Below, one piece after another: positions 10,659 to 20,600 of a stretch of DNA of 26,597 nt; positions within the stretch are counted from its first letter, which is position 1, and each line of letters opens with the position of its first letter. The notes under the pieces were generated by a model. It saw only the letters and a program-made list of their open reading frames with translations. It did not search any database and was not told the DNA's origin. This DNA is from Collodictyon triciliatum (lineage: Eukaryota > CRuMs). The position numbers and the translations under genes were made by a program. Location of the stretch: positions 1 to 26,597 of the forward strand of contig JBHJMP010000735.1 of the NCBI GenBank assembly GCA_043381765.1, read 5' to 3'.

Positions 10659-13600
10659 GAGATAGAGAGTGAGAGAGAAAGAAAAAAAACCTGGTACAAA
10701 GCCTTGAAGCCGACACAGAATTCGTCCAGAGTTTTCGCATTCTGATACCACACCAAAGAGGGAATGCAGAGGGATGGACAAGGGTTTCGGTTGAATCCCG
10801 CGCGAATATATGATGAACCGTTATCAAAAATCAGAATATCGCCAGTTGATGCCCTGCATGAAAAAACTGTTACTCGAATGGTACAATTTAACAATCCAGA
10901 TACCCACTCTTCATGCATCATGTTAACCGTTTTTCTATATATTTAAAATTAAATCTTCTTGTACAAATACTTAACAGTGACATACTTGAGACGTTTATGC
11001 ACCAATTTTGACGACAAGCTATGTCTTCTTGTTTGGCAAATATCTTTGTTCAGGGTGACGGAATTGACTTCTTCTTTAGTGAACTCATCAGGGATGCGAC
11101 GCAGATCCTTCTGTGATCATTTTGATTAGATTTAAATGAGCCGTATGTGTTGTCGCCAAAGATGAATAATGTGTTCATATTTCTTGGCTACCGTACATCG
11201 TCAACTGTTTCGTCGACTTTGTTGAGATTTATTTTGCGGGTTGAAGGAAGAGCAGTAAGTTTTTTTGGCTGGTGGGCCACTGATTGCGAGATCGAAAATA
11301 TAGTGGCTGTGTTGTGATAAAGTGATTAACAGATGTCCATGAAAATAAAAAGCAGACTGAATGAAATTCCTTTATATCAAAACATCAGATAAGAAGAATA
11401 AGAGAATGGAGAAAATTGTAACTATGATGTCTTGAAAGGCGTCTGCCAGAACTTTGAGTGGATTCTTCCCCATAATGGAATGTATTGATTGCTTTTTTGA
11501 TGTCATCTCTCCACTGCGCAGCAAGGGTGTGGTTGGCCGCAATAAGGCGGACCGTCTTTACATGCACTCCAAGTCATTAGATAATATTATGGAAAATATG
11601 CTTTATTTTCTGTCTTCTTTGACTTTCTTTGTATTAAAAGTAAAAAAATGAAATAAATAATTATCAAATCATTAGTGTTCCTTGTAATTTATGATGATTG
11701 AAAATAATATATGTACAGACGTACCAGCCTTCCGACTTTCAACGAAAAGAAATCCTCTCGTGCTTCCATTCGCAGATTTGGTAAGTGGATTTCATTCATG
11801 CTGAATATTTTCTTTGGAGAGACATCCTTTCTCGATGAAATAAAATAAAATAAAATAAAATAAAATAAAATAAAATAAAATAAAATAAAATAAAATAAAA
11901 TAAAATAAAATAAAATAAAATAAAATAAAATAAAATAAAATAGGATAACGGGGAACATGGGTTTATTAGAAGACTTTACTTACATCATGCTTTTATACAA
12001 TAGTTTGTTGAAAGAAAATTGAACGATAAAAGTTTGTACGTGACAAAAAGGCCATGATGGCATAATCACCCTTCTCTGTAATCGAAAACTTACTGTAGCA
12101 TTTTTATACCATAGGAGCGAGTCCTTTCTAAGCACAATCCAATACAATTTCGGCTCATTCTTGATTGTGTTGTTCGGGTTCATTGTAGCGATATTCAGAT
12201 TTCCACTTCGGATATGATTTTCACTGTCCGCCTATGCACAACAGGCAAAGCAATTATATTGAAGAAATCCGAAATAAATTTAAATATCAGCAAGAAAATA
12301 GCATCACATCATATAAGAAGTATAGATAAATTCATGAAAGAAAAAAAATAGACAGCCAACCTGCGTATCTGCAATATTTTTCTTCAGTGCGTTAATAAAA
12401 AGATCAAATTCTCTCGACGAGTCTGATGACAGACGAATGAAGGTTGAATCGATTAGATCGATGCGAATCTCCAGTGGGCCCACCTGTGTGGGCGTTGCAC
12501 TATGCAAATCATGAATCGAAAGTGGAGCCATATCCTACGGGGAGAAAGTGAAGAAAACAAGGAGACAACAAATTAATTTGATGGTGAAATACGGATAAGT
12601 CCAAGTCTGATAGTTTTGACTGAATCATGTTATTTTTGATGACGCTTTATCAAGCTTTCAATATTATATAAATAATAATAATTGCAATAGTTTTCCGGAC
12701 TTCACCTTGGCAAACTTGAAACAAAACAGCTTTCCTTTGCTAAGAGAAAACCAATATTCTTTATCTTTCTGGAGGAGCCCTTTTTCTTTCTTTGTTAGAT
12801 AGCCTTTCCATTGTCCGTCAGCTTCAAGTGTAGCCTTGGATGAATCAATTTTTCAAATTGGATACATTATTATCTATTTATTATTTCGAGTTGTTTTTTT
12901 AAAATGACTTGCCAAAAAAAACGAAAAAAAATAAAAAAATAAATAGACAATCACCTTCGATATTCTTATCGAATCTGATAAACACGAGTGCCATCTTTTC
13001 ATTTGTCGATTTGATGGTGCCATCAAATAGTGAATGGCTGAGTCGTATGAGATTCGAATTACTCGGTCATTTACAACTGTCATGTCCATCACACTCGAGA
13101 GATTGGTGACCCTCGAAACTTTGTTTCCCTGGGAACAAGAAGTTGCAAATCTTTGTTATGACACATACTTTTTTATTCGTGTGGATGAAATATAGAACCT
13201 GAAAGAAGCCAAACGATCCATCGTAGACGAAGCGCCAGGTAATGTTGGCTGTTGGTTCAAGATTCTCTGTAAGCATTAAAAGAAACCCTTGTTGCACATG
13301 CGTGCTATTTTTTGTTGCCTAGGTGTGTTCATCGAAAAGTTAAGTCGCACGAATATGTCCTTTGACTACGAGCGTATCAACATGCCCAATCAGACTTACC
13401 AACGAGGTTTCTACAATACTGTTGGCCTCGTCAATGGTGTCCATCAAGTGAAAATAGAATGCGTCTCTTGACTTCAGATCCTTGCTGTAAAAGCACGACA
13501 CGCGGTTATTGTAGGTCAGAAAAATAACGAGAGAATTTGGATTGGAGCTTTGCTTGCATACAATTGATTGACAGAGGTCGATTTCATCCGTAGGGTTCTG

Positions 13601-14573
13601 ACTCTAAGCACAGGCGGAAACAAACAAGATTACATAAAAGCCAGCAACACGAATCAGACACTCCTGCAAATATCGTTTATAAAGGCCTTCCAGAAAATGA
13701 AATGTGCATTTTGCATATATTAACATGCTTATATGCATGTGCGCGTATGGATGTATGAGTAGTTATTATGAAACAAAAGATAACCTTTTGTGAATCGAAT
13801 ATAAGTAAGCGCCAACTACGAATGACAGCGAAAATGAGTTTGCCAGTTTCCATGTTCACATCCGCTTTCCATTGCATCTGGCAACGATACACTGCGTTCT
13901 GACCGTGGAAAAACAGATACGAAATACTTTTGAGTAGATTTGGCTCAGAATATATGACTAGATATCCACAGCCACTAAATAGCAAAGGATAGAGGAGAAA
14001 AAAAAAGACTAAGCTGTTCATATTTTTTTCAGAACGAGCATGCAAAGGAACATTACCATTTCAGCAGCTGTTTGGAAAAACCCGTGTTCAACGGCATCAA
14101 GCTTGTCAAAAGTCGGGGCTGCATAGACATGTATAATTGATGTGAATTTCGAATTAAAAAATTATATATGAACGAAAAAAAATGTACCATTCATTATGAT
14201 TCATCAGATTATTTATCATACATGCAGATGATTGCAAAGCCAGCGTGACTCTTACGAGGAATTTTTGATAGGAACTTATCCATCTTCTCATCGCCGGACT
14301 TTTCGAACATCGCGGTTATCGGCCGCATGATTGATGCGATTGCCTTTCCACCTTCAGACGCAAAATGGATACTAGAGCGAGCCGCAGAATTACGTGGCTG
14401 TTGCACAGCTGCCTCCGTGTAATTCTCGGAGGATCTGGTTGAACTGTCGAGCGAGTTCTGTGGCAGGGCTTCGCTCCTTCTCCTTTGGGCGATTCTCGAG
14501 TTCATCCCACTAAAAGATGTTTGAATATCCGCGCTGGTCCTCTAATGCAATCCAACAAGGTGTGAAATTCAAA

Positions 14574-14672
<99 letters not shown>

Positions 14673-15381
14673 AACAAAAAATCCATGAGAAAACAAAATT
14701 TATCTTTCCTTTCCAAACAACGCTTTTTATAGATTCGACGGGTATTTTATCATAAGTAGATATTACCAACCAGGCATTATTACTAATTTTATTATCACTC
14801 TCATTATTTTAGTTTGAGTGATGGGAACCACAAACAAGTATATATTTTTCTTTTTCTTTCATTCGACTATATACACTTACACGGTCGCTTTGAACCGAAC
14901 TCGCGAGCGACGGCGAAGCAGATTGCGCAGCTCTCCCAGGCCACTGCGCACACACATCCCGCAGCCTCATCAGAAACATCTGGGCAGAATCACTCAGAAC
15001 CGGGTCTTGAATGCGCAGATCACAGACGATCTCTGCAATGGTGGGATGCGATTCGGGAGTGGCCAGAAGCGTCGCAAGAATCTCGGCCGATTTCCGCAGA
15101 AGCGCATCGATGCTTTGCAAGTCAGCCTCGGCCGCAGTCGGAGCCGGGGTTTCTTTTGTGGGCAAGGCGTTTCCGGCTGTTGCTGGCGTTATTATTGTGG
15201 TTGTCTTCAAGGACGAAGCCGAAGAAGCCGAAGAAGCCGGAGGAGAAACTGGAGAAGCTGGAGAAGCTGATTCTGTGGGCGTCAAAAGCACGGTCGAGTC
15301 GGACCCAAACAGCGTCGTCTTCAGGGCTTTGGGGAGTCCCATGAGGCGACTCGCGCCAGACTTGCCAAGCTTGCTCTCCAT
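8166..15381 (-). CDS. multi-PH domain / actin-related protein fusion (20 exons, about 1182 aa)
   Basis: Exons 5' to 3': 15381-14881, 14541-14256, 14118-14052, 13974-13785, 13603-13400, 13318-13199, 13128-12955, 12834-12706, 12534-12361, 12231-12094, 11826-11725, 11555-11453 (or 11423), 11306-11197, 11107-10986, 10853-10691, 10306-10178, 10010-9837, 9729-9566, 9034-8757, 8386-8166. The sum is 3549 nt and every phase joins. The start MESKLG has an in-frame TAA 11 codons upstream (15414-15412). Order: Ser/Pro/Ala-rich N-terminus (1-284), four PH-like units (285-720), basic linker (730-806), actin-related domain (807-1182). The fusion point is exon 12 to 13, where both sides are phase 1. From the TAA at 11328-11326 through the first three exons of the actin part there is no in-frame Met, so that part has no start of its own. 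Weak points: the exon 3 donor (GTTCCT), the exon 12 donor (GTTCTG or GTTACA), and a possible read-through stop at 11387-11385 that would end a separate PH gene. Confidence 0.62.
8410..8504. repeat. (ATTAG)n microsatellite
   Basis: About 19 perfect ATTAG units in the last intron (8756-8387) of the minus-strand gene. On the sense strand it reads (CTAAT)n and ends about 20 nt before the acceptor at 8387. CTAAT resembles the branch-point core, so the array may offer many candidate branch sites. Confidence 0.96.
8611..8661. repeat. short (ATT)n microsatellite
   Basis: About 15 ATT units with two ACT variants, in the same last intron as the (ATTAG)n array. Confidence 0.93.
9083..9554. repeat. GA-rich compound array with assembly gap
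   Basis: Blocks of GAGAGAAAAA, GAGAGAAA, GAAA and GA fill intron 9565-9035 of the minus-strand gene almost from donor to acceptor. A 100-N gap lies at 9205-9304. On the sense strand it is a continuous polypyrimidine (CT-rich) tract. The Ser/Leu/Phe reading frames across it are artefacts. Confidence 0.95.
9205..9304. other. assembly gap, 100 N
   Basis: Placeholder gap inside the GA-rich array. Confidence 0.98.
10318..10660. repeat. (GTCAAA)n and (TAGA)n arrays flanking an assembly gap
   Basis: About 25 perfect GTCAAA units (10318-10470), then 100 N (10471-10570), then about 22 TAGA units (10571-10660). All lie in intron 10690-10307 of the minus-strand gene. On the sense strand the hexamer (TTTGAC) ends only about a dozen bases before the acceptor at 10307. 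Different motifs on the two sides mean the gap hides a motif junction or a misjoin. Confidence 0.95.
10471..10570. other. assembly gap, 100 N
   Basis: Placeholder gap between two unlike microsatellites. Confidence 0.98.
11423..13974 (-). other. tandem array of four PH-like domains
   Basis: Unit 1 spans exons 13974-13785 and 13603-13400. Unit 2: 13318-13199 and 13128-12955. Unit 3: 12834-12706 and 12534-12361. Unit 4: 12231-12094, 11826-11725 and 11555 onward. Units 2-4 show the PH pattern clearly. Examples are V-Q-Q-G-F-L...W-R-F-V ending in M-K-R-W-H-S-C-L (unit 2), W-K-G-Y-L-T-K...Y-W-F-S-L (unit 3), and L-Y-W-I-V-L-R-K...A-A-Q-W-R-D-D-I-K-K-A-I (unit 4), each closing with the C-terminal helix. 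Unit 1 is more divergent. PH domains bind phosphoinositides or proteins; lipid binding here is not shown by the sequence. Within each unit the first half (beta 1-4) and the rest sit on separate exons joined in phase 0, which points to duplication of a two-exon module. Confidence 0.78.
11838..11941. repeat. (TAAAA)n microsatellite
   Basis: About 20 perfect TAAAA units in intron 12093-11827 of the minus-strand gene. In the sense orientation it is (TTTTA)n ending about ten bases before the acceptor at 11827. Confidence 0.96.
14571..14673. repeat. (AAAT)n microsatellite
   Basis: About 26 AAAT units in the first intron (14880-14542) of the minus-strand gene, ending about 28 nt before the acceptor on the sense strand. 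Confidence 0.96.
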
Positions 15382-15743
15382 GAATGCGGGCGGACTGCGA
15401 GGCGGGTGTGGTTAAGTGGATGCGAAGCAGAGGGTTTGGTCGCAGCCTGCTTTGCTTTTGCCATTCTCTGGATGCATTTCCTTAATTCGTTCTTGTTTTT
15501 TGCCTTTTGCTTTTGTACTACTATTTGTTATTACTATTTTTTCTTGCTCGGAGTCGGAGTAAATGAATCCGGATTCTAAGGAATCTAGATTCTGAAAACC
15601 CGTATCTTTTGTTCCGTTCCTGTTTCCTTTTTTGGTTTGTTTTGTTAAATAGATCGTGCTTTCGATTGGTGATCGAAAAGAATCTCGAAAAAACTGAAGA
15701 AAAAAAATGAATAAAAGAAACTCACGAATCACAGGCTCGTAAG
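15382..15743. promoter_or_regulatory. shared promoter region between two head-to-head genes
   Basis: Only 362 bp separate the start codons of the PH/actin-related gene (minus, 15381) and the GPCR-PIPK gene (plus, 15744). Both must initiate transcription here or in each other's leader. No clear TATA box is visible. The stretch is mixed in composition and not a microsatellite, unlike most non-coding DNA nearby. A minus-strand frame at 15801-15412 is open but ends in the TAA just upstream of MESKLG and is better read as leader. Co-regulation of the pair is inference. Confidence 0.6.
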
Positions 15744-17419
15744 ATGTCGTCGGTTGAGACTGGAGCTGCCCAAAGTGCTGAAGCTGTGGTCGACATTCCA
15801 CTGACTAGTCAAGCGCCAGTGTCTCGTAATTCTTTTCTTTTCTTATTGTTTTTTTGTTTTTTTGTTTTTTTGTTTTTATGTTTTTATGTTTTTATGTTTT
15901 TATGTTTTTATGGTTTTATTGTTTTATTGTTTTCAGGTTTTTTTGTTTTTATGTTTTTATGTTTCTATGTTTTCTTATGTTTTTATGTTTTTCTTATGTT
16001 TTTATGTTTTTATTATGTTTTTATGTTTTCATGTTTTCATGTTTTTATGTTTTTATGTTTTTATGTTTTTATGTTTTTATGTTTTTATGTTTTTATGTTT
16101 TCATGTTTTTATGTTTTCATGTTTTTATGTTTTCATGTTTTTATGTTTTCATGTTTTTATGTTTTCATGTTTTCATGTTTTCATGTTTTCATGTTTTCTT
16201 GTTTTCTTGTTTTCTTGTTTTCTTGTTTTCTTGTTTTCTTGTTTTCTTGTTTTCTTGTTTTCATGTCTTTGCTTCTATTTGTCTCATTTGACTACGATGC
16301 ACAGCAACTTTTTTTGACAACGGGCCGGTGGCGCATGTATCTTCGAGCAATTTCCCTTCGAGAGACACCTTTTCCAGTCGTCATTCATGGGGTGAAAACC
16401 AAAGTCGGAAGGTGAACCCATGATTTCAATTATCGATTTTAATCTGTTTTTTTTTTTTTCACTCGTTTTCATTACTGTTCACCAACGTTGAACTACTCAT
16501 ATTATGTATATCTTGAATACAGCAGGCTTCGAATGCACCAGTTGATATTCCAAAAAAGCCTCGAGCTGCGAGTGATGGGTAATATTGTATTATGATGACA
16601 AAGGAGGGCGCACATTTTGTTGAAAGTGGTGACCCTGAATTAGATGAAAATGTGCTTTGTATCATATTCATTTATTTATTTGTACGAATTCAAAGGCAAG
16701 AGTTCCTCCACAAAGGTACATGGCGGCCGGATGGTCTAGATCTCGCGAGGTGCTTTGTTTAAAAAAGCCAATAGAATTACCAAATCATGTGGCCATCAGA
16801 GCCTCTTTACTTGGCTTTATTTATCATAATATCTCGCCATATTTACAAACACAACCCTTTCTAGTGCCGAGGTTCTAGCAAACACATACATCGAGATGAT
16901 TCACGCGCAGGATATCCACGAAACAAAGCGAGTATTGGCTGTGCAGATATCACAAATTCTGCGGGTTTTCAAAATCACTGGGTTTTGTGCCTGTGTTTCG
17001 ATGTTGTGTCTTGTTGCACTCATCGTAGCAGATTTGGCTGCCTCCCATGAGCTTTCTGTCAAGTATTACTACTTTGCAGGCGCAATTCTCACTATAGTAT
17101 CGTGCATCTACATTTTCACCACGTATCGCATTCTTGGGAACCTAAACAGACATCCGGGCTCCCTTCATGTCTGGGGAGCAGCGTGCGATTTACTCATTTC
17201 TCTCCCTTTCATCATTCAACTTTTTGACGACTCCTCTGAAAACACGGAAATCAACAGTAAAGGTGGAAATACCTGTCAGGCGATGAGCTTTCTAACTCAG
17301 GTTTACCTTTCACTGATCGTATCGATTTCAGATGAGCTCAAATCAAATGATTTGGAACCACATGTTCTGCTTTTATTCTAGTCTATCCAGCCAAGGCCTG
17401 TTCAGAAGATTATGAGTTA

Positions 17420-17515
<96 letters not shown>

Positions 17516-17643
17516 NNNNNNNNNNNNNNNNNNNNNNNNNNNNNNNNNNNNNNNNNNNNNNNNNNNNNNNNNNNNNNNNNNNNNNNNNNNNNNNNNNNNN
17601 NNNNNNNNNNNNNNNTCTGTAGGTTTTTTTTTTATATTTTTTT

Positions 17644-17694
<51 letters not shown>

Positions 17695-20600
17695 CTTCGT
17701 AGGTTGGCCTGTTTGGCTCGGTCACATGGTTCGGTCTTCTCTCATGGGATCTATACCAGACTTTGCGTCAACCTTTTTTCAACCATGCGAAGCAACTTAA
17801 ACTCTATCACGTATTTGCCTGGACTGTTTCCTTTTTATCTGGCGTGATTCTCTTGTCCAGGGATGAGGCAGGAGTCTCGAATGTATGTGTCTGCTGGGTT
17901 GCTTCGAAATCTACAGATGAGGTTGTCACATTCTAGCTTATCATTTTGCTATTTGTACTTTGTTTTTTCTTTTTGGAATGAAATTCATGATGATGACTCG
18001 CAAGTTCTATCAAATTTATAAGTCATATATATATATCCATTTATTTGCTATTCTAAAATAAAAGAAAATATTGGTGCTTGGAATACTGCTTCTTCGACAT
18101 CCACGTTAATCCATTTATTTATATTTAGATAAACGAAGTCATGTGGTTCCTTTACTACTCATTTGTCTGCATCTATTTTATTTTTTCGATCTGTGTCCTA
18201 ATTTACTGCGTCATGGAATGGAAAGTTTGGTTTCGAGGACGAAATAGCGACCTCTTTGCATCTATTGTTTGTCATTCGTCTATTCTACTTACTCTTTAAA
18301 TCAAAACATCATTTTATATTTCATAAATTTTATTTTATACCATAACCAAGTTTTAGAGAACAAGAGCTTATTGCAACGTTTTTTTTCTTTTCTTTTAAAT
18401 CACAGCAAGACCAAGCCACCTTGGCCACTGTAAAAATGAGGAAGACCATTATCCGGAACAATGCTCTTCATATCTTGAGCTATTTGGCCTACTTTGCAAT
18501 CCTCTTTTTGCTTTACAACACTTACGACAAAGTTCGAGAGCAAGGTGAATCAGATGACGGTACCACATTTGTTGAGTGCCACCCTGAGGAAGTAATTTTT
18601 TTTTCTCACTGATAGAGCCTATCACATAAATAGTATCTGCGTCGTCGAAATGTACCACTAATGCAGTATGAAATATAGCAAAAGTTTATTTGGCTGTTGA
18701 AAGTGTTTGCCCTCTTGGTGAGTAGTAAAGGTGTTGTCGATGCTATTGTGTGGTATTACAAAAGTAATCTCGGTAACCTTACGCTTGAGGTCAGGATAGC
18801 ATACATATCTATTTGTTTACTCTATTTTCTTCTCCCTCTCTCTTTTATTGATATTTACATATCATTTAACTACCTGTCGTGACGAATTCAAGGTAACTGA
18901 AATATCACTTTCAACCCCAGCTCGCTCTCCAAATCGAAATCCCTCAGCAATATCGAAAGGATGTGATGCGCTGTACGTTGACAGGGATTCGCGACACCGC
19001 GCTCATGGCTGCCGGGCCAAATATCGAAGACATATATCACCAACGATATTTCCAATGTCTGCTTGAAATGAACGTCCAAGGAACTAGCACCCAGTACAGC
19101 TTTATCTTTAGGTCTTACGCGATGCTTGTTTTCCGCCACATCTGCGAAGCGAGCGGCATCACCACTGAAAGCTACATGCAAAGGTATTTATCCACCAAGT
19201 TTCCCTCTCCGTTGATTTATTATTCCAGACGTATGTTTGGCTGCATTTTATTCTTAAATTATGGCAATATCCCATATCAAGATTAGCAGCTTTTAATGAC
19301 CGTTTTGATTGCAACTAGTTTATGTGGCTCATCACGCGGGGAACTTAGCATCACCGAAGATTTAGTGGAGATGTTTTCCGAGGGCAAAAGTGGCTCGTTC
19401 CTGTACTTTTCAAAGGACAAACGATTCATCATCAAAACCATGTCGCATGGAGAAAAAGATGTTCTCCTCAGTGTGCTCAAGGAATATCACAACTACATCA
19501 GCCGACATCCAGACACGCTCATATCACGATTATACGGCCTCCATTCAATCGTTATCTCTGGCGTTGTCATGTTAGTATTTCCCTTAGAAATGTCCAGACA
19601 TGAACAACTATCGAAATGACGAATTCGCTTGCAAACATTCTTTTTATTGCCATACTTTACATATGCGTACTTGCGATATGGCCTCTTCTAGTTATTGATT
19701 GAATACTGAAACAGGTATTTTGTTGTTATGGAGAATGTTATTCACATACCCTCGGACCGACTCCGCGTGTTCACTTTTGATATGAAGGTGCTTTTTTTAT
19801 TTGTATTATCAAACACTGATATGAGAGTAGTTTGGCTTAGCAGTTGTATTTTATTCTAGTGACAATTATCATAATTAGTCTTCCAGGAGAGTGAAAGCTC
19901 TTATCATTCATAATCACTCCAAATAAAAAGAAGAAACATAAATATTACATAAAGGATAGGTAGAAGTCCATTTTAATTAATCTTGTTTTCTCTCATTTTC
20001 AAGGGCTCGTGGATTGACCGAGAAGTCGGGCTGGACGAATTGAATAATCCCAGCAGCCAAAAGAATGAAAAAGACAAAAGCAAGGGCAGAGGAAATCTCC
20101 GCGTCGATGGGCTTCGATTTGTATGCATTTTAACAAACACTATCATCAGCTGGTTGATGTCCCAAACCGTTATTTTTTTTTTTTTTTTTGTGGATTATTA
20201 TTATTCTGATTATTATTTATAACTTATGTAATTCGCAATCAACCTGTGCAATGTCCCGAAATCAGACGACAATCAGCAACGAGAGCGAATGCGAATCTGC
20301 CGAGCCCGCCACTTCACATATCCCAAAGGGGCCCATCAAAAAGACACTCAAAGATATCGATTTCGCCAAAGTGATTGGAAACATATCTGTTGGGGCGGAA
20401 ATGAAGGCACGTCTCGTCCGCCAAATCGAAGAGGACACGCAGTTCCTTTGCGGTCTTGGAATCATGGGTATGCTGCGAATACAGCCTATATTGAAAATAT
20501 TATATTTGACACCATGACGCACAACGAACCCAACGATAGTGTTGATAAAAAAATGATAATAGAGTTCGTGATGATGTTGATACTCTTGTTTGCTATATAT

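Larger units (their letters stand above)
8166..10853 (-). other. actin-related (ARP) domain with degenerate ATP site
   Basis: Six exons encode 376 residues, the length of actin (375), and align along the whole fold. Landmarks: F-D-N-G-S-S-Y-I-R-A-G-F (phosphate loop 1), S-S-I-N-W-E-S-M (actin TNWDDME), P-V-V-L-T-K-P-P (PVLLTEAP), M-K-E-S-L-C-Y-V, F-R-A-P-E-I-L-F, L-S-G-G-T-T-L-L-P-G (adenosine loop), D-R-L-Q-K-E-L and a C-terminal W-Y-G-A-Q-S-I-A-T-N-P-A-F. An ungapped alignment of residues 132-162 gives Q137 to Ser, D154 to Asn, D157 to Ala and H161 to Ile. Asp11 is kept. It is not ordinary actin, Arp2 or Arp3 and is best called an orphan ARP. ATP may still bind, but hydrolysis is unlikely. 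Confidence 0.92.
16872..18789 (+). other. membrane region of GPCR-PIPK: extra TM plus seven helices
   Basis: Hydrophobic segments, approximate residues: an extra helix 135-154 (GFCACVSMLCLVALIVADLA), then TM1 164-185, TM2 199-216, TM3 233-262 (starting at Cys233 of C-Q-A-M-S-F), TM4 about 272-290, TM5 about 317-341, TM6 about 382-402 and TM7 about 425-450. A Cys before TM3 and Cys residues in the loop after TM4 (V-C-V-C-W-V) could form the usual GPCR disulfide. R-I-L-G-N-L-N-R after TM1 resembles the first loop of cAMP-receptor-like GPCRs. Topology was judged by eye. Confidence 0.78.

Noticed and set aside
11385-11452. C-terminal tail S-S-G-R-R-L-S-R-H-H-S ending at TGA 11387-11385 as the true end of a PH-only protein
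   Set aside because: Possible, but the tail turns into a pyrimidine-rich intron-like stretch and would leave the actin part without a start codon. Kept as the alternative model.
14814-15415. Plus-strand frames of 134 to 176 codons
   Set aside because: Antisense shadows of the GC-rich first exon of the PH/actin-related gene, which has a start, an upstream stop and a GTAAG donor.
15412-15801. Minus-strand frame of 129 codons upstream of the PH/actin-related gene
   Set aside because: It overlaps the first GPCR-PIPK exon, has no recognisable features, and ends in a TAA just before the MESKLG start; best read as leader.
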